Source of the DNA: G963664935 sp963664935
GTDB taxonomy: Bacteria > Pseudomonadota > Gammaproteobacteria > Methylococcales > G963664935
NCBI GenBank assembly: GCA_963664935.2
Contig: CAXXSE010000007.1
Span: forward strand, 1,550,001-1,614,000
Length of the DNA stretch: 64,000 bases
Reading direction: 5' to 3'
The position numbers were made by a program, and so were the translations under genes. The notes under the pieces were generated by a model. The model ran no database searches and was not told where the DNA came from. It was given only the letters and a program-made list of their open reading frames with translations. This document shows positions 1 to 8,772 of the stretch, piece after piece (positions within the stretch are counted from its first letter, which is position 1; every line of letters starts with the position of its first letter).

Positions 1-10
1 TCTCATTTGA

Positions 11-73
11 ACAAAAGGCCGGATATATGGACGCAATATTCTTTTTGTCACGAACGAATTTTGTCTTGCAATA
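11..73 (+). repeat. Repeat D, copy 1 (upstream of toxin-like gene)
   Basis: About 63 bp nearly identical to 7947-8010, starting ACAAAAGGCCGGATATATGG and ending TTGTCTTGCAATA, with a few small indels. It ends just before the ATG of the toxin-like gene at 76, so it may carry that gene's leader or promoter. Copy 2 leads into a family A element instead of a gene. Confidence 0.7.
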
Positions 74-75
74 CT

Positions 76-444
76 ATGACCCCGCATTTTTCTCCGACAT
101 ATCAAGAGAAGATACTTGCTAAATTAAGCAACTTGAATTATTCTGGAATTAGTATGGGCGAGCGCCGTAGTTATGCAGCTAACATAATCGTAAATGGTAG
201 AAACATCAATGAGGTGGTCATTGACCCGTACTTTGAAACGAAGCATTCAGATATTAACGATGCCTTGATTTTAGAATTGGTGAAATACTTGGATGGGAAA
301 GAGTTTCTACCTGAAGAGTATGATGGTGCATGGGAGTACTTTGTGCTGGATCGCTTAGAGCATCAAAGAAAACTTTATCGTCTGGTCTGGTGCATGCGGG
401 ATCACCACATGTTCATTGGAATTATTAATTGCTTTCGGAGATAA
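76..444 (+). CDS. Probable toxin of a two-gene toxin-antitoxin module
   Basis: A 122-residue soluble protein without signal peptide or membrane segment. I start it at ATG 76; the frame stays open upstream to position 7, but that part lies in dispersed repeat D and is probably not coding. The C-terminus (YRLVW, then IGIINCFRR) resembles the last strand of small RelE/HigB-like toxins, but I see no diagnostic catalytic set, so the family is uncertain. It ends 3 bp before a Cro/C1-type helix-turn-helix gene, the usual toxin-first order of HigBA-like modules. The toxin role is inferred mainly from this pairing and the small size. No clear ribosome binding site precedes ATG 76. Confidence 0.55.
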   Translation: MTPHFSPTYQEKILAKLSNLNYSGISMGERRSYAANIIVNGRNINEVVIDPYFETKHSDINDALILELVKYLDGKEFLPEEYDGAWEYFVLDRLEHQRKLYRLVWCMRDHHMFIGIINCFRR

Positions 445-447
445 ATT

Positions 448-786
448 ATGAAAAGAAGTCAGTCTCAGACGCAGTTTCCTGACGAAGTGACTCTAAAAAA
501 GGTCCGCGACAAGCTTTCTGATCTGAACTATGTAGGTGGCAACATCGCTTTGCCTGTGGATGCTTCGACAATCGATCGAGCTAAGTACCAACTCTGCCAG
601 CTGATTGCCCAGTACCAAAGAGAACATGGACTACTTCAAAAGGACATTGCCACCCAAATCGGAGTAGATGAATCACGAATCAGTGATATCTTGCGCGGTA
701 GGATTGGGAACTTTACTTTGGATCGCCTTGTTAATTATGCAGGGAAATTGCACCATGATCTCGAAATTAAAATCATTGCAGCGTGA
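448..786 (+). CDS. XRE-family helix-turn-helix antitoxin/regulator
   Basis: A 112-residue protein with a helix-turn-helix of the Cro/C1 (XRE) type in its C-terminal half, about residues 55-95: KDIATQIGVDESRISDILRG followed by the conserved helix NFTLDRLVNYAGKL. This matches short XRE proteins (COG5606 type) that act as antitoxins and repress their own operon. Its ATG lies 3 bp after the upstream toxin-like gene, so the two are almost certainly co-transcribed. The first 50 residues (charged, KLSDLNYVGGN) probably contact the toxin. A family A element begins 5 bp after the stop codon. Confidence 0.75.
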   Translation: MKRSQSQTQFPDEVTLKKVRDKLSDLNYVGGNIALPVDASTIDRAKYQLCQLIAQYQREHGLLQKDIATQIGVDESRISDILRGRIGNFTLDRLVNYAGKLHHDLEIKIIAA

Positions 787-790
787 CACT

Positions 791-960
791 TTAACCTGAA
801 TCCGTGATTTCAATGTGGATAACAGGGCGCAAGATATTGGTTTCACAGGGGATTAAACAAATCTTAGCTTCACCCATAGGTTAAGTGGATATTTTTTTAA
901 CCGGCGTGGAATCAAGAGCTTGCGCACTGTGCCGTAGTGAAATCACTGATTCAGGTTTAA
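791..960 (+). repeat. Family A miniature element, copy A1 (full length)
   Basis: About 170 bp bounded by imperfect inverted ends: CCTGAATCCGTGATTTC on the left and GAAATCACTGATTCAGG on the right, flanked by TTAA on the left and TTTAA on the right, compatible with a TTAA target duplication. The interior matches the reverse complement of 8028-8173 along its whole length. No ORF inside. The format (short, inverted ends, multicopy) is that of a MITE; no parent transposase is recognised here. Confidence 0.8.
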
Positions 961-1131
961 AGTAAAAGGAGTCAGGTTATAGCGACCGAAAAGGCCTTAA
1001 TCCAGCGGGTGAAAGCCCCGTCGCATCTATAGCTCGATCTAGACGCGTAGCGATCCCACATTTCGCGTTGGGTAAACGCATGTTCATTGCGTGGTATAAA
1101 CGACCCAGCGGGTATTGCGCAGCAGAGTTAT
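961..1131. other. Spacer without recognised feature
   Basis: Intergenic stretch between family A and repeat C. I see no ORF with family resemblance, no tRNA and no strong hairpin. With the flanking repeats it makes 787-1587 a gene-free block. Confidence 0.5.
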
Positions 1132-1263
1132 GAGAGATACTCAGAAAAAAGGGGCAAATCTTTGCACTAATGTTTTTGCCTATTAGAAAAAAAGGGAGCG
1201 GGTCGCGAATTGAGAATATTAAAAATTTGCTCTGTCTTCCTCTGGGATTCGTATTTCGCGACT
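1132..1263 (+). repeat. Repeat C, copy 1
   Basis: Shares GAGAGATACTCAGAAAAA at its start and about 70 bp at its end (from GGGTCGCGAATTGAGAATAT to ATTCGTATTTCGCGACTT) with 9077-9166. This copy has about 45 extra bases in the middle. Non-coding and of unknown type. It is followed by two tandem copies of CCCTAGGTTTT, a motif also present near 9930. Confidence 0.65.
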
Positions 1264-1302
1264 TGACCCTAGGTTTTTGACCCTAGGTTTTGCTATAAGT
1301 AT

Positions 1303-1524
1303 ATTCCAATCTATAAATGGCCCTGAAACCGAGAACAGATCATGAATAACCTTTTAACTGGAGCGGAAGAGGTGTCAAGGAGGAGTTTGTAGCGTAGCGG
1401 AGGAATCTCCTTGACACTTCTGAAGCGTAAGTTAACCTCAATTTATGATCTGTTCTCGGTTTCAGGGCCATTTCACGTTAGAAATTACCCCCCTCTTCAG
1501 GGCCATTTCATATTGGACAAGACT
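1303..1524 (+). repeat. Hairpin element B, copy 1
   Basis: A 222-bp sequence almost identical to 57333-57554. It contains a perfect 25-bp inverted repeat (GGCCCTGAAACCGAGAACAG at 1319 and its complement ending near 1470) enclosing a second stem, GTGTCAAGGAG with CTCCTTGACAC, so about 150 nt can fold into one long hairpin. The other copy lies inside a REP-associated transposase unit, which suggests this copy is a non-autonomous element moved by that transposase. Located just upstream of hicB. Confidence 0.85.
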
Positions 1525-1587
1525 AGTATATTGACAGCGGCAAGCTAATGGGGGACCCTTTTTTTCTTAAATAAATGAGGAAGCAAT

Positions 1588-1791
1588 ATGAAACTGAAAG
1601 TAGTAATACATGAAGCGGAAGAAGGAGGCTATTGGGCGGAAGTACCCGCCATTACCGGGTGTGCGACTCAAGGCGATTCCTTTGATGAATTATTGAACAA
1701 CCTTTATGAAGCTGTTGAGGGTTGTCTATCAGTAGATGTTCAGGATATTACCGTATCAGGAAAAGATAAGGTTATGGAGATAGCTGTTTGA
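1588..1791 (+). CDS. hicB: HicB-family antitoxin
   Basis: A 67-residue protein of the HicB fold: MKLKVVIHEAEEGGYWAEVP, then PAITGCATQGDSFDEL, the signature of HicB antitoxin N-terminal (partial RNase H-like) domains. It is a short form without a C-terminal DNA-binding domain, so self-repression is less certain. Its stop overlaps the start of hicA (TTGA), the classic arrangement of co-translated HicBA-type modules. An upstream AGGAAGCA-like sequence 5-10 bp before ATG fits a ribosome binding site. HicB neutralises the mRNA-cleaving HicA by direct binding. Confidence 0.88.
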   Translation: MKLKVVIHEAEEGGYWAEVPAITGCATQGDSFDELLNNLYEAVEGCLSVDVQDITVSGKDKVMEIAV

Positions 1792-2030
1792 AAGCTATCA
1801 GCGGCAAAAGGCTTTGCCAGCTTCTTGAAGAAAAGGGATGGAAAACAAAGCGAATCAATGGTAGCCACCATATTTATGCAAGAACCAGCGTAACTGCTCG
1901 TATTTCAGTTCCAGTTCACGGCAACAAGCCATTGAAGTCGGATTACAGAAATACCTCATTAAAATTGGTGGAATTGATAAATCAGAATTGTAAAAATGCA
2001 AAGTACAAGGCAAATGCATTTGGGCAGTAG
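1788..2030 (+). CDS. hicA: HicA-family mRNA interferase toxin
   Basis: An 80-residue protein with the double-stranded-RNA-binding-like HicA fold. The catalytic motif GSHHIY near residue 25, preceded by LLEEKGW, is diagnostic; the first His of the pair is the active-site residue in this family. It starts with TTG at 1788, overlapping the hicB stop by 3-4 bp, so translation is probably coupled. The C-terminal tail after LKLVELINQN is about 15 residues longer than usual and may reflect a shifted end. HicA cleaves mRNA and tmRNA in other bacteria; function here is by family. Confidence 0.85.
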   Translation: MKAISGKRLCQLLEEKGWKTKRINGSHHIYARTSVTARISVPVHGNKPLKSDYRNTSLKLVELINQNCKNAKYKANAFGQ

Positions 2031-2604
2031 CACGAAGCATCTTCCGCTAAATTAAGGGCGCCAATCACCATTACGATACTAAATATTTACACTCTAAATA
2101 TTTAGTCACCACTTCTCAAGACCATCTTATTATTCCAGTCTTAATTCAAGACCTTATGCGTCATTAAAGTCAGCAAGGGTATCTAATGTCAATTACTCTG
2201 GCCGGTCGGCCAAGATAATCACCTTACTTCGCCCAGCTTTCTTTTTCGCTATCTTCCCCAAATATGACCCTACCAAGATTTTGTGGATTTTTGGTATATT
2301 TAAGTCTTCTTTTTCCGTTTCAGTATCGCTTTGAATTTGTTTATCTTAGACTAGGTTATGGGATATTTGATGTATGAATGTTGCTTAGAAAGACTTGACA
2401 CCTTTTTTTTCTCGTAAAACGACAAAACAATAATTATCATGTGCTTAGAGATAAAATCAAGCCTGTATTCATCCTAAAATTCTATAATAGCATTCCACTG
2501 GAATTTTCAAACAAAAAACCGACAAATTATCTTAATTCATAAGTTTCTGATTTTCCACAGTCCTTCTTGGGTATCCATACCGAGCCTATCACTGATATGA
2601 GTAC
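2031..2604. other. Intergenic region without recognised gene
   Basis: AT-rich 574 bp between hicA and fic. Short ORFs here show no family resemblance. A small inverted motif ACTAAATATTTA/TAAATATTTAGT lies near 2081-2104. No tRNA, terminator or promoter could be assigned with confidence. Confidence 0.6.
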
Positions 2605-3756
2605 TTATCCTTTCTCCTGTTCCTGCTTGAAAATCACAACATAATCCTTAAACCAGAATATCCGATTACGACGTTTCCCCGTCAACTCATGCAATACGCC
2701 ATATTTGACAAAATCGTTTACCAGCACCGCAGCGGTATTAGGCTTTAGTTCCAGCAATTCCGCCACTATTTTGATGGTTATAATCGGGGTTTGATACAGC
2801 GTCTGCATCAGAGTTTGGGCATTTTGCTGTCGGCGTGTGCTGAAATGCGGCAGGATTTCGCGTTCTAGTCGTCGTTTTAATGCCAAAATGTCTTTAAACA
2901 CCTGAATCGAGCTTTTAGCTGTTTCCCGTACGCCATATAAAAAGAATACCAGCCATGGTTTTATTTGATTGCCTTCGCGCACCGCCATGAGGTGATCAAC
3001 ATATTGGGTTTTGTGCCGCTCGAAATAGTCTGATAGATATAGGGCCGGTTTGTGTAATAGCCCGAAGGTGGCAAGATAAAGCGCGATCATCAAACGCCCC
3101 AGTCGACCGTTACCATCCAGAAAGGGGTGGATGCTCTCAAACTGATAATGAGCGATGGCGATTTTAATCAGATGGGGTACCTGCAATTCGTCATTATGGA
3201 TGAACTTTTCCAGATCACTCATCAGCTCAGGCACTTCTTCGTGATGGGGTGGCACAAATATGGCATTTTTAAGACTGATCCCGATCCAGTTTTGGCTGCA
3301 ACGAAACTCGCCCGGCAATTTGGTTTCTCCACGTACGCCCTGCATTAGAGTTTTGTGCGTGTCTCTAAGTAGGCGATTCGACAAAGGCAGAGTTTCCAGC
3401 TGGAGGATAGCAGTGTTAATGGCCTGGATGTAGTTTTGTACTTCGATCCAGTCGTCTCGCTTCTCCGGGTCGATATCCTGCTTGTCCAACAAGGCTTCCT
3501 CCATATTGGTACGCGTCCCTTCGATACGGCTGGATTGGGTGGCTTCTTTGACGATATGCATACCGATAAAGAAATCCACATCGGGAACCAGTTGCGAGAA
3601 CGCATTTAGTTCACCCAACGTGTGGTCTGCCTCACTTAGCAGGTTTTGTATTGCAGCATCTGAAATTTCCCAGACGTGATTGATTGGCTCAGGAGCAAAA
3701 CTTTTGTATTGGTACTGCTGTTTGTACCGGCCTGCTTTGTAGTCGTTTAAATTCAT
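2605..3756 (-). CDS. Fic family protein (AMP-transferase type) with C-terminal winged helix
   Basis: A 383-residue Fic protein. The catalytic loop HPFLDGNGRLGR (about residues 215-226) is the full consensus with the active His, so it should transfer a nucleotide moiety, usually AMP, to a target hydroxyl. The segment SSRIEGT around residue 75 fits the N-terminal inhibitory helix motif of class II Fic proteins, in which the Glu blocks ATP placement. Residues 1-60 fit the Fic N-terminal domain, and the last ~90 residues look like a winged-helix domain (TIKIVAELLELKPNTAAVLV), as in many stand-alone Fic regulators. Length is typical and I see no lesion. Two identical-length inverted repeats lie upstream and may be its own operators. 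Confidence 0.92.
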   Translation of the reverse strand: MNLNDYKAGRYKQQYQYKSFAPEPINHVWEISDAAIQNLLSEADHTLGELNAFSQLVPDVDFFIGMHIVKEATQSSRIEGTRTNMEEALLDKQDIDPEKRDDWIEVQNYIQAINTAILQLETLPLSNRLLRDTHKTLMQGVRGETKLPGEFRCSQNWIGISLKNAIFVPPHHEEVPELMSDLEKFIHNDELQVPHLIKIAIAHYQFESIHPFLDGNGRLGRLMIALYLATFGLLHKPALYLSDYFERHKTQYVDHLMAVREGNQIKPWLVFFLYGVRETAKSSIQVFKDILALKRRLEREILPHFSTRRQQNAQTLMQTLYQTPIITIKIVAELLELKPNTAAVLVNDFVKYGVLHELTGKRRNRIFWFKDYVVIFKQEQEKG

Positions 3757-3783
3757 TTTATATCCGAAACCACCTCTGTTTTT

Positions 3784-3876
3784 GACATTATAAAGTTCTT
3801 ATGTCGGAAACTTAGCGTTTTAATACGATAATGTCAAATATGCGTATAGTTTTCGACATAACGAAATCTTTATGTC
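3784..3876. promoter_or_regulatory. Paired 22-bp inverted repeats upstream of fic (possible operators)
   Basis: Two 22-bp palindromes of the form GACATWA-N8-TTATGTC: 3784-3805 (GACATTA...TTATGTC with one imperfect position) and 3855-3876 (GACATAA...TTATGTC), plus a half-site ATGTC at 3831. They lie 28-120 bp upstream of the fic start. Identical length and spacing of the arms suggest binding sites for a dimeric regulator, plausibly the winged-helix domain of the Fic protein itself. Confidence 0.5.
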
Positions 3877-3938
3877 AAATTCCACGTATGATTGGATTAG
3901 TCAGCAATGTTGTTTCGGCATAACACCTAATTTTTTTG

Positions 3939-4689
3939 GGCATTGTTAGGAAAGTATAGTCCATAATTCTCCGTACCATTTGAGCATTAAAAGCAGGACT
4001 GAATATTTAAGCATTCCCTGGCTTTTGCTATAGCACTTAGACTTTCGGCGTAATCGGGCAAGAAAGTGTCTAAATAAGCTGTTATAGCCTTCTACCGTAT
4101 AGGTTTCAGCTTTGGATTGTGTCTGTAATTCAGTCGGGATAAACTTTTCATAAGGGCTCCAATAGTCGCTCATCACACCTTTTATGTGGGTGGTTTTGAT
4201 GGCCGTCCCATAATGCTCGCCCGGTTCCCGTGTCGCGGGAGCCTACAACGCACGAGAGAAAGCGCTTTCCATGTCGATCAACAGCAATCCAGATCCAGCA
4301 ATCGTTTTTTTTACGCCAATGTAAGTCTGCATTTCATCCATTTCTACAATCTCAACCCCCGCGTCCGATCGAATTGCCTCAATTGATTCGCCATACGCTT
4401 TGATCCAGTCATATACCGAAACATGACTGCAATTCAAAAACCGGCCAATCGAGCGAAAACCAAGCCCCTCCAGGTAAAGTTCAAGCGCTTGCCGCTTAAT
4501 ATCAAGACTTATCTCCCGGTGTCTAACGGTATGCCTATAGCCACACGATTTGTATTTATATCGTTGTTTGGTTTTAACTATACCCTCTTTAGTACAGTCT
4601 TCTGCGTGACATTTAGGGCAAGTCGGCATAGTCAGTTACTCAAATGGAAATCGCTATTTTACCAGATACTATACTTAATGAACAATGCC
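3939..4689 (-). mobile_element. IS1-like insertion sequence, degraded
   Basis: About 751 bp bounded by inverted ends GGCATTGTT-N4-AAGTATAGT on the left and the complement ending in AACAATGCC on the right. Length and coding content match the IS1 family. The transposase frame is disrupted near 4176-4243, so the element is probably inactive alone. A solo copy of the same end occurs at 28695. Confidence 0.85.
3946..4629 (-). pseudogene. IS1 family transposase, disrupted
   Basis: The N-terminal part (4243-4629) has the InsA-type zinc ribbon (MPTCPKCHAEDCTKEG, then CGYRHT) and a helix-turn-helix (FRSIGRFLNCSHVSVYDWI), ending in the start of the DDE domain (EMDEMQTYIG). The C-terminal part (3946-4176) carries VMSDYWSPYEKF-like sequence and the conserved NSLFRHFLARLRRKSKCYSKS end. 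Between them the frame is lost and a GC-rich stretch replaces roughly 20 codons of the catalytic core. No intact DDE transposase can be made by one simple frameshift, so I call it a pseudogene. Confidence 0.85.
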
Positions 4690-5257
4690 GAAAAAAGAAA
4701 GGGTTAAGCCGCTTGCTTCACAAGCGTTATGCATCATTGCTGACTTTAATGATACTGGAGATCCGATTGCTTTTGATTGGATGGGGATTTAGATGATGCG
4801 AAGAGATTGGAGTGGATGATGACGTTTGGGGGTTTAAATGGCGGATGATGCTTCGCTTATTTTCCCACGACTCCTATCCGAATCCTGTTTCAACTACCCA
4901 AATGTACTAGTACAAATGGGTGATACCTGTAATCTTACATTCGTGCGATAATTTGCCTAGCTCGCGAGGGGGAGGTATGAGTTATTGACACGCTACTTAT
5001 ACCAACCTTTCGAGGAAAAGGCTGGGTTGCCCTGCAAAATGCTTATCGATAAGACCGTTTGCCAGCTTTATGAACTAAATATTTGAGGTCATCAATGATA
5101 GGTTTCCGACCTGCTTTCTCCCAAAGGAACCAGTTAGTTAACCGATTCGTCGAAATCAACACCAGGATGCGTTGAATCCGGCATTTGCTCTGCAGCCTAT
5201 CGAACCCAGTTTGCGTTCTTTCAAAACCTTTACGACTTTCTTAATGAGGATTTAACA
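4690..5257. other. Intergenic region without recognised gene
   Basis: 568 bp between the IS1-like element and the di-haem lipoprotein gene. No ORF with family resemblance, no tRNA. The stretch must hold the promoter of the downstream gene, but I cannot pick -35/-10 boxes with confidence. Confidence 0.6.
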
Positions 5258-6620
5258 ATGAAAATAATTCAGTTTAGTTTATCCCTTCTTTTGACAGGTT
5301 TAATTGTACTCACATCAGCATGCGCCCCCGCCTAATGGCTCCAAAGGCCCGCCAGACCCCGAAAATCCTGGTGATCCACTGGTTTCAAAAGGGCGGAATC
5401 TATTTTTTAACGAAACCTTTAGCGGAAATGGACGAACGTGTGGAACATGTCATCGTGCGGAAAATAATTTGACAATAGATCCAGCCTTTATTGCAACTTT
5501 GCCTAAAGATGATCCTCTATTCGTGGCGGAATTCATCCCGGCATTGAAAAAGAATTTCGAAAATCCGAAACTGATGCGAGAAGTCGGATTAATCTTGGAA
5601 AATCAAGATGGATTCGGCGACCTTTCAAAAAATTTCAATATGCGCGGTGTTCCACATGTATTCGCTCAGAGAGTCTCGATAGACAGTGTCCAGGGGCCTC
5701 AAACCGGATGGTCTGGCGATGGGGCGCCTGGAGATCATAGTTTGCGATCATTTGCTACTGGCGCGGTTATTCAACACTTTACCAAAACAACTCAACGACG
5801 CGCGGGTATCGATTTCAGGCTTCCAACAGATAAAGAATTAGACGCGTTGGAGGCGTTTCAGCTTAGCCTGGGTCGACAAAAAGATTTAGCATTGCCGCTG
5901 CCCTTAAAGAATGTAGTCGCGTTGCGTGGACAGGAGTTGTTTCAAAACGAGGGCCTATGCCAAAACTGCCATGCTAACGCCGGCGCCAACGTTGGTTTCG
6001 ACCCTAATGCCGGGAATTTTAACTTTAACACTGGGGTAGAAAATCTTCCAGACCAACCCGCGGACCTAATCGGTGAATTGAACCCTCCAGATGATGGCAA
6101 TGGCAATCCGGGTAGCGGCGCTTTCAATACACCGTCATTGGTGGAGGCGGCTGATACGCCACCGTTTTTCCACAACAATTCCGTTGAAACAATCGAAGCT
6201 GCGGTCGCTTTTTACAATGGTGATTCTTTTGCCAACTCACCTTCGGGTAAGCTCATAAATGATTCGCCGCAAGGTCGGATAAATTTGGATACGACACAAG
6301 TAGTCGCCATAGCTGCATTTTTACGAGTCATCAACGCTTTAGACAATATCCGTGAGGTTGATGTCATACTAAAAGCAGTGGCCAACAATGAGTACTTGGC
6401 CGGCGAACACCCGCAGGATCTGATTCAGCGAGTGAAATTCGATATTGAGGATGCGGCTACGGTACTCGCCGGTGCGGGTTTACACCCAAAAGCGGTGGCT
6501 CGCTTAAACCGCGCTCGTATCCTTACTGAAAAGGCTGCAAGCACACCCAATTCTAGAATTAATTTAGCAAAACGAGCGATCAATACATTGAATCGAGCTA
6601 GAAAGTTAATTACCGACTAA
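5258..6620 (+). pseudogene. Di-haem c-type cytochrome lipoprotein, frameshifted after the lipobox
   Basis: ATG 5258 begins a lipoprotein signal (MKIIQFSLSLLLTGLIVLTSAC) that hits TAA four residues past the Cys. The mature protein lies in another frame from about 5323 to 6620. Removing one C from the run at 5325-5329 joins them as SACAPPNGSKG. The body has two haem sites, CGTCH (first ~50 residues) and CQNCH (~residue 220), in the layout of the MauG/bacterial cytochrome c peroxidase superfamily, including GAFNTPSLVEAADTPPFFHN before the second-domain Met/His region. About 120 helical residues follow. Role likely periplasmic electron transfer or peroxidase-like chemistry. Either a decayed gene, a C-tract switch or an indel error. 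Confidence 0.75.
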
Positions 6621-6669
6621 CAGGGTTCCTTTAGTCGTTCATATTTCCAAAAAAAGTAAGGAGTTAATT

Positions 6670-7053
6670 ATGTTGAAGCGAAGCGTAACACTGTTTACAG
6701 CGATTCTTTTTGCTGCCGCCTCATTCTATGGGCATACCCAACAGTCATCAGAGATCTTTATTCCTATCGGAAAATCACCGGGTATCTCGAAAACGGATAC
6801 CATTATTGGAGAAATCAATAGTATTGATAGCCAAAACGGTGTAATCACAATCACAGATTCGTCTGGAACATTTTCGGTTAAGGTTAAAAATGATACGAAG
6901 ATTTGGTTAGATAAAAGTAAAATGCGTAAAACCAATGAAGTTGGAAAAATAGCTGATTGTAAGCCAGGGCGTTCAGTCGAGGTTAAATACAAAGAAGCTG
7001 AAAAACTTTCTTCAGTTACTGCGGAATGGATTAAAGTTGAAGTGACCAATTAG
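6670..7053 (+). CDS. Secreted DUF5666-like small protein
   Basis: A 127-residue protein with a clear signal peptide (MLKRSVTLFTAILFAAASFYGHTQ). The mature part has the beta-rich pattern GEINSIDSQNGVITITDSSGTFSVKVKNDTKI, then GRSVEVKYKE, typical of small OB-fold-like periplasmic proteins (DUF5666 type) that bind unknown ligands. A ribosome binding site (AAGTAAGGAG) sits 8 bp before ATG. It follows the di-haem lipoprotein gene by 49 bp in the same direction and may share its transcript. No catalytic residues are evident; function unknown. Confidence 0.7.
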   Translation: MLKRSVTLFTAILFAAASFYGHTQQSSEIFIPIGKSPGISKTDTIIGEINSIDSQNGVITITDSSGTFSVKVKNDTKIWLDKSKMRKTNEVGKIADCKPGRSVEVKYKEAEKLSSVTAEWIKVEVTN

Positions 7054-7399
7054 CCAAACCTTTCCGAAAAACAATGACGCATAATAGTGCGATGGTAGGT
7101 TAGGCTGACGATGATGCACTCAAGACACTTGAGGTTTTTGCGGCGTAACCTTGAAAGCGGACGGCCTTGCGGAGCGGAGATATTCGTTCAATGCTTTTCG
7201 TGGCTTTCGATAGGATCGTAGCGTTCCAATTTACTTTGTTTGATTGAGCGGTCGGGAAACCGACCGCACCAACAAAGGCGGGATCAAGTTTATCAAGCCA
7301 AGAAATCTTTGCCTAAATCAGGCCAGAACTGGGTCATTTTGTCGGTATAGCTTGGGTGGTGAAGGGATGTCAAAAAGGGATATCGTCGTCAAAATCGAG
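7054..7399. other. Intergenic region without recognised gene
   Basis: Follows the DUF5666-like gene. I find no supported coding sequence before the IS630 remnant. Confidence 0.45.
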
Positions 7400-7723
7400 G
7401 TCAAGCTCGGAATACTGGTCGGGAGGCCTATTTGTGTGGATTTTGTCGAATTAATCAAACATCTCATCGATCGAAACCCCGATGCCTCGGATTATCATTT
7501 CGTCGCCGACCAGCTCAATACGCATAAATCAGAAGGCTTGGTACGATTTGTTCCCGGTTTTTGTGAAGATACACAAGACCAAGACCTCGGAATAAAAGAT
7601 AAGAGCGGAATATTGAAATCCATGCAGACCCGAGAAGATTATTTCTGTAAGGGTAACTGGCGCATTGTGTTCCCCTATACGCCTAAACATGCGTCATGGA
7701 TGATCGTCTGCGTTCGTCCTTGA
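7400..7723 (+). pseudogene. IS630 family transposase fragment
   Basis: An internal fragment of an IS630-type DDE transposase: the phrase HFVADQLNTHKSEGLVRFV, then DLGIKDKSGILKSMQTRE and IVFPYTPKHASWM, contains the second catalytic Asp region and the start of the third motif. The N-terminal helix-turn-helix, the first DDE motif and the C-terminus are missing, and sequence after ASWM diverges. No terminal inverted repeats are visible. A remnant, not an active gene. The open frame continues upstream to 7244 without transposase resemblance. Confidence 0.75.
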
Positions 7724-7946
7724 CGGACCCAGACTTTGCGCACAGAAGTTAAGAAACAGATTGCCAAAGCAAAAAGAACGGAAACAACTATCAACGAATT
7801 GCGCGGATAAAATTCAAGTGCTGGCAAAAAAGGTAGCACCTGCATTCCATTGAACCTGACGGGGTCAAGGGTCCATTCGAGGCCGAAGACTTGATGAGGT
7901 GGGAATGTGCTGATTCCATCAGGGCCAGAGGGCTTATAGTCTCTCA

Positions 7947-8010
7947 ACAAAAGGCCGGATATATGGGAGCAATATTTCTTTTTGTCACGAACGAAATTTG
8001 TCTTGCAATA
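7947..8010 (+). repeat. Repeat D, copy 2
   Basis: Near-identical partner of 11-73 (ACAAAAGGCCGGATATATGG ... TTGTCTTGCAATA). Here it is followed after 17 bp by family A copy A2, not by a gene. Confidence 0.7.
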
Positions 8011-8027
8011 CGGGGCGGACCATATAT

Positions 8028-8173
8028 GAATCCGTGACCTCACTACGGCACAGGGAACAAGCTCTCGATTCCACAACGGTTAAAAAAATGTATGGGTGAA
8101 GCTAAGATTTTTTTAATCCCCGTGAAACCAATACTTTGCGCCCTGTTATCCGCATTGAAGTCACGGATTCAGG
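8028..8173 (-). repeat. Family A miniature element, copy A2
   Basis: About 146 bp, opposite orientation to A1 and matching it over its whole length, from GAATCCGTGACC to GAAGTCACGGATTCAGG. The outer CCT of the left end is missing. It lies about 100 bp upstream of the antitoxin gene at 8280. Confidence 0.8.
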
Positions 8174-8279
8174 TAACAGTTAACTGGCAACGCTTACCAT
8201 CGACTAAATTACTGGATAATGATTAAAAAAACCTGCAAAATCTGCTGAGCTATAAAAACTCTAATTTCAGGAGATTACG

Positions 8280-8492
8280 ATGTTGAACATCCACATTGAC
8301 AACCCGGAGCTTGAAAAAAGTATCAAGCAAACTTATGGCGATGATTCTCAATCCATCGCCAGAGCTTTTTTTGAGTTCATTCAACAGCAAAAAATTAGGC
8401 AGGACATTGGGGTTTCCATTAAACAATTGGAGGCAGGAGATTCTGTATCGCTCGAGGATGTAATGAGGGATATACGCGCAACATATGAGTAA
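8280..8492 (+). CDS. Antitoxin of a ParE/RelE-type module
   Basis: A 70-residue acidic protein with no membrane segment. A ribosome binding site (TCAGGAGAT) lies 5 bp before ATG. The C-terminal part (SIKQLEAGDSVSLEDVMRDIRA) resembles the toxin-wrapping tail of small antitoxins paired with ParE/RelE toxins. It overlaps the next gene by 8 bp, so the pair is translated together. I cannot place the N-terminal half in a named DNA-binding family, so whether it represses its operon is open. Confidence 0.75.
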   Translation: MLNIHIDNPELEKSIKQTYGDDSQSIARAFFEFIQQQKIRQDIGVSIKQLEAGDSVSLEDVMRDIRATYE

Positions 8493-8772
8493 ACGCGCGA
8501 TTGTATTCTCACCCCGTGCCCGCCAACGCATGGAAGAGATTGCGGAGTACCTTTATCAACAAAAGTTATCCAATGATTTTGTATTGGGTTACCTGGGCCG
8601 TATTGAAACCTGGTTGGTTACTATACTGAATCAGTTCCCAGAATCTGGCAGCCCAATGTATGAATATGGAAACAACGTCCGGCGAGTGGTATATAAGAAA
8701 TACAGTTTTGTTTACCGCATTAACGATGATGTGATTGAGATATTAACTGTTTACCGGGAAAATTTGCCATGA
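8485..8772 (+). CDS. RelE/ParE superfamily toxin
   Basis: A 95-residue basic protein with the RelE/ParE pattern: FSPRARQRMEEIAEYLYQQ at the start, a central VTILNQFPESGSPM, and the C-terminal strands RRVVYKKYSFVYRINDDVIEILTVYREN. The C-terminus (YSFVYRI...ILTVYR) is typical of ParE-like toxins. It overlaps the upstream antitoxin by 8 bp. Family members either poison gyrase (ParE) or cleave ribosome-bound mRNA (RelE); the sequence alone does not tell which. Confidence 0.85.
   Translation: MSKRAIVFSPRARQRMEEIAEYLYQQKLSNDFVLGYLGRIETWLVTILNQFPESGSPMYEYGNNVRRVVYKKYSFVYRINDDVIEILTVYRENLP

Noticed and set aside
2160..4752. 16-bp inverted match TCATTAAAGTCAGCAA at 2160-2175 and 4737-4752
   Set aside because: One match of this length is expected by chance in 64 kb and flanks do not align well.
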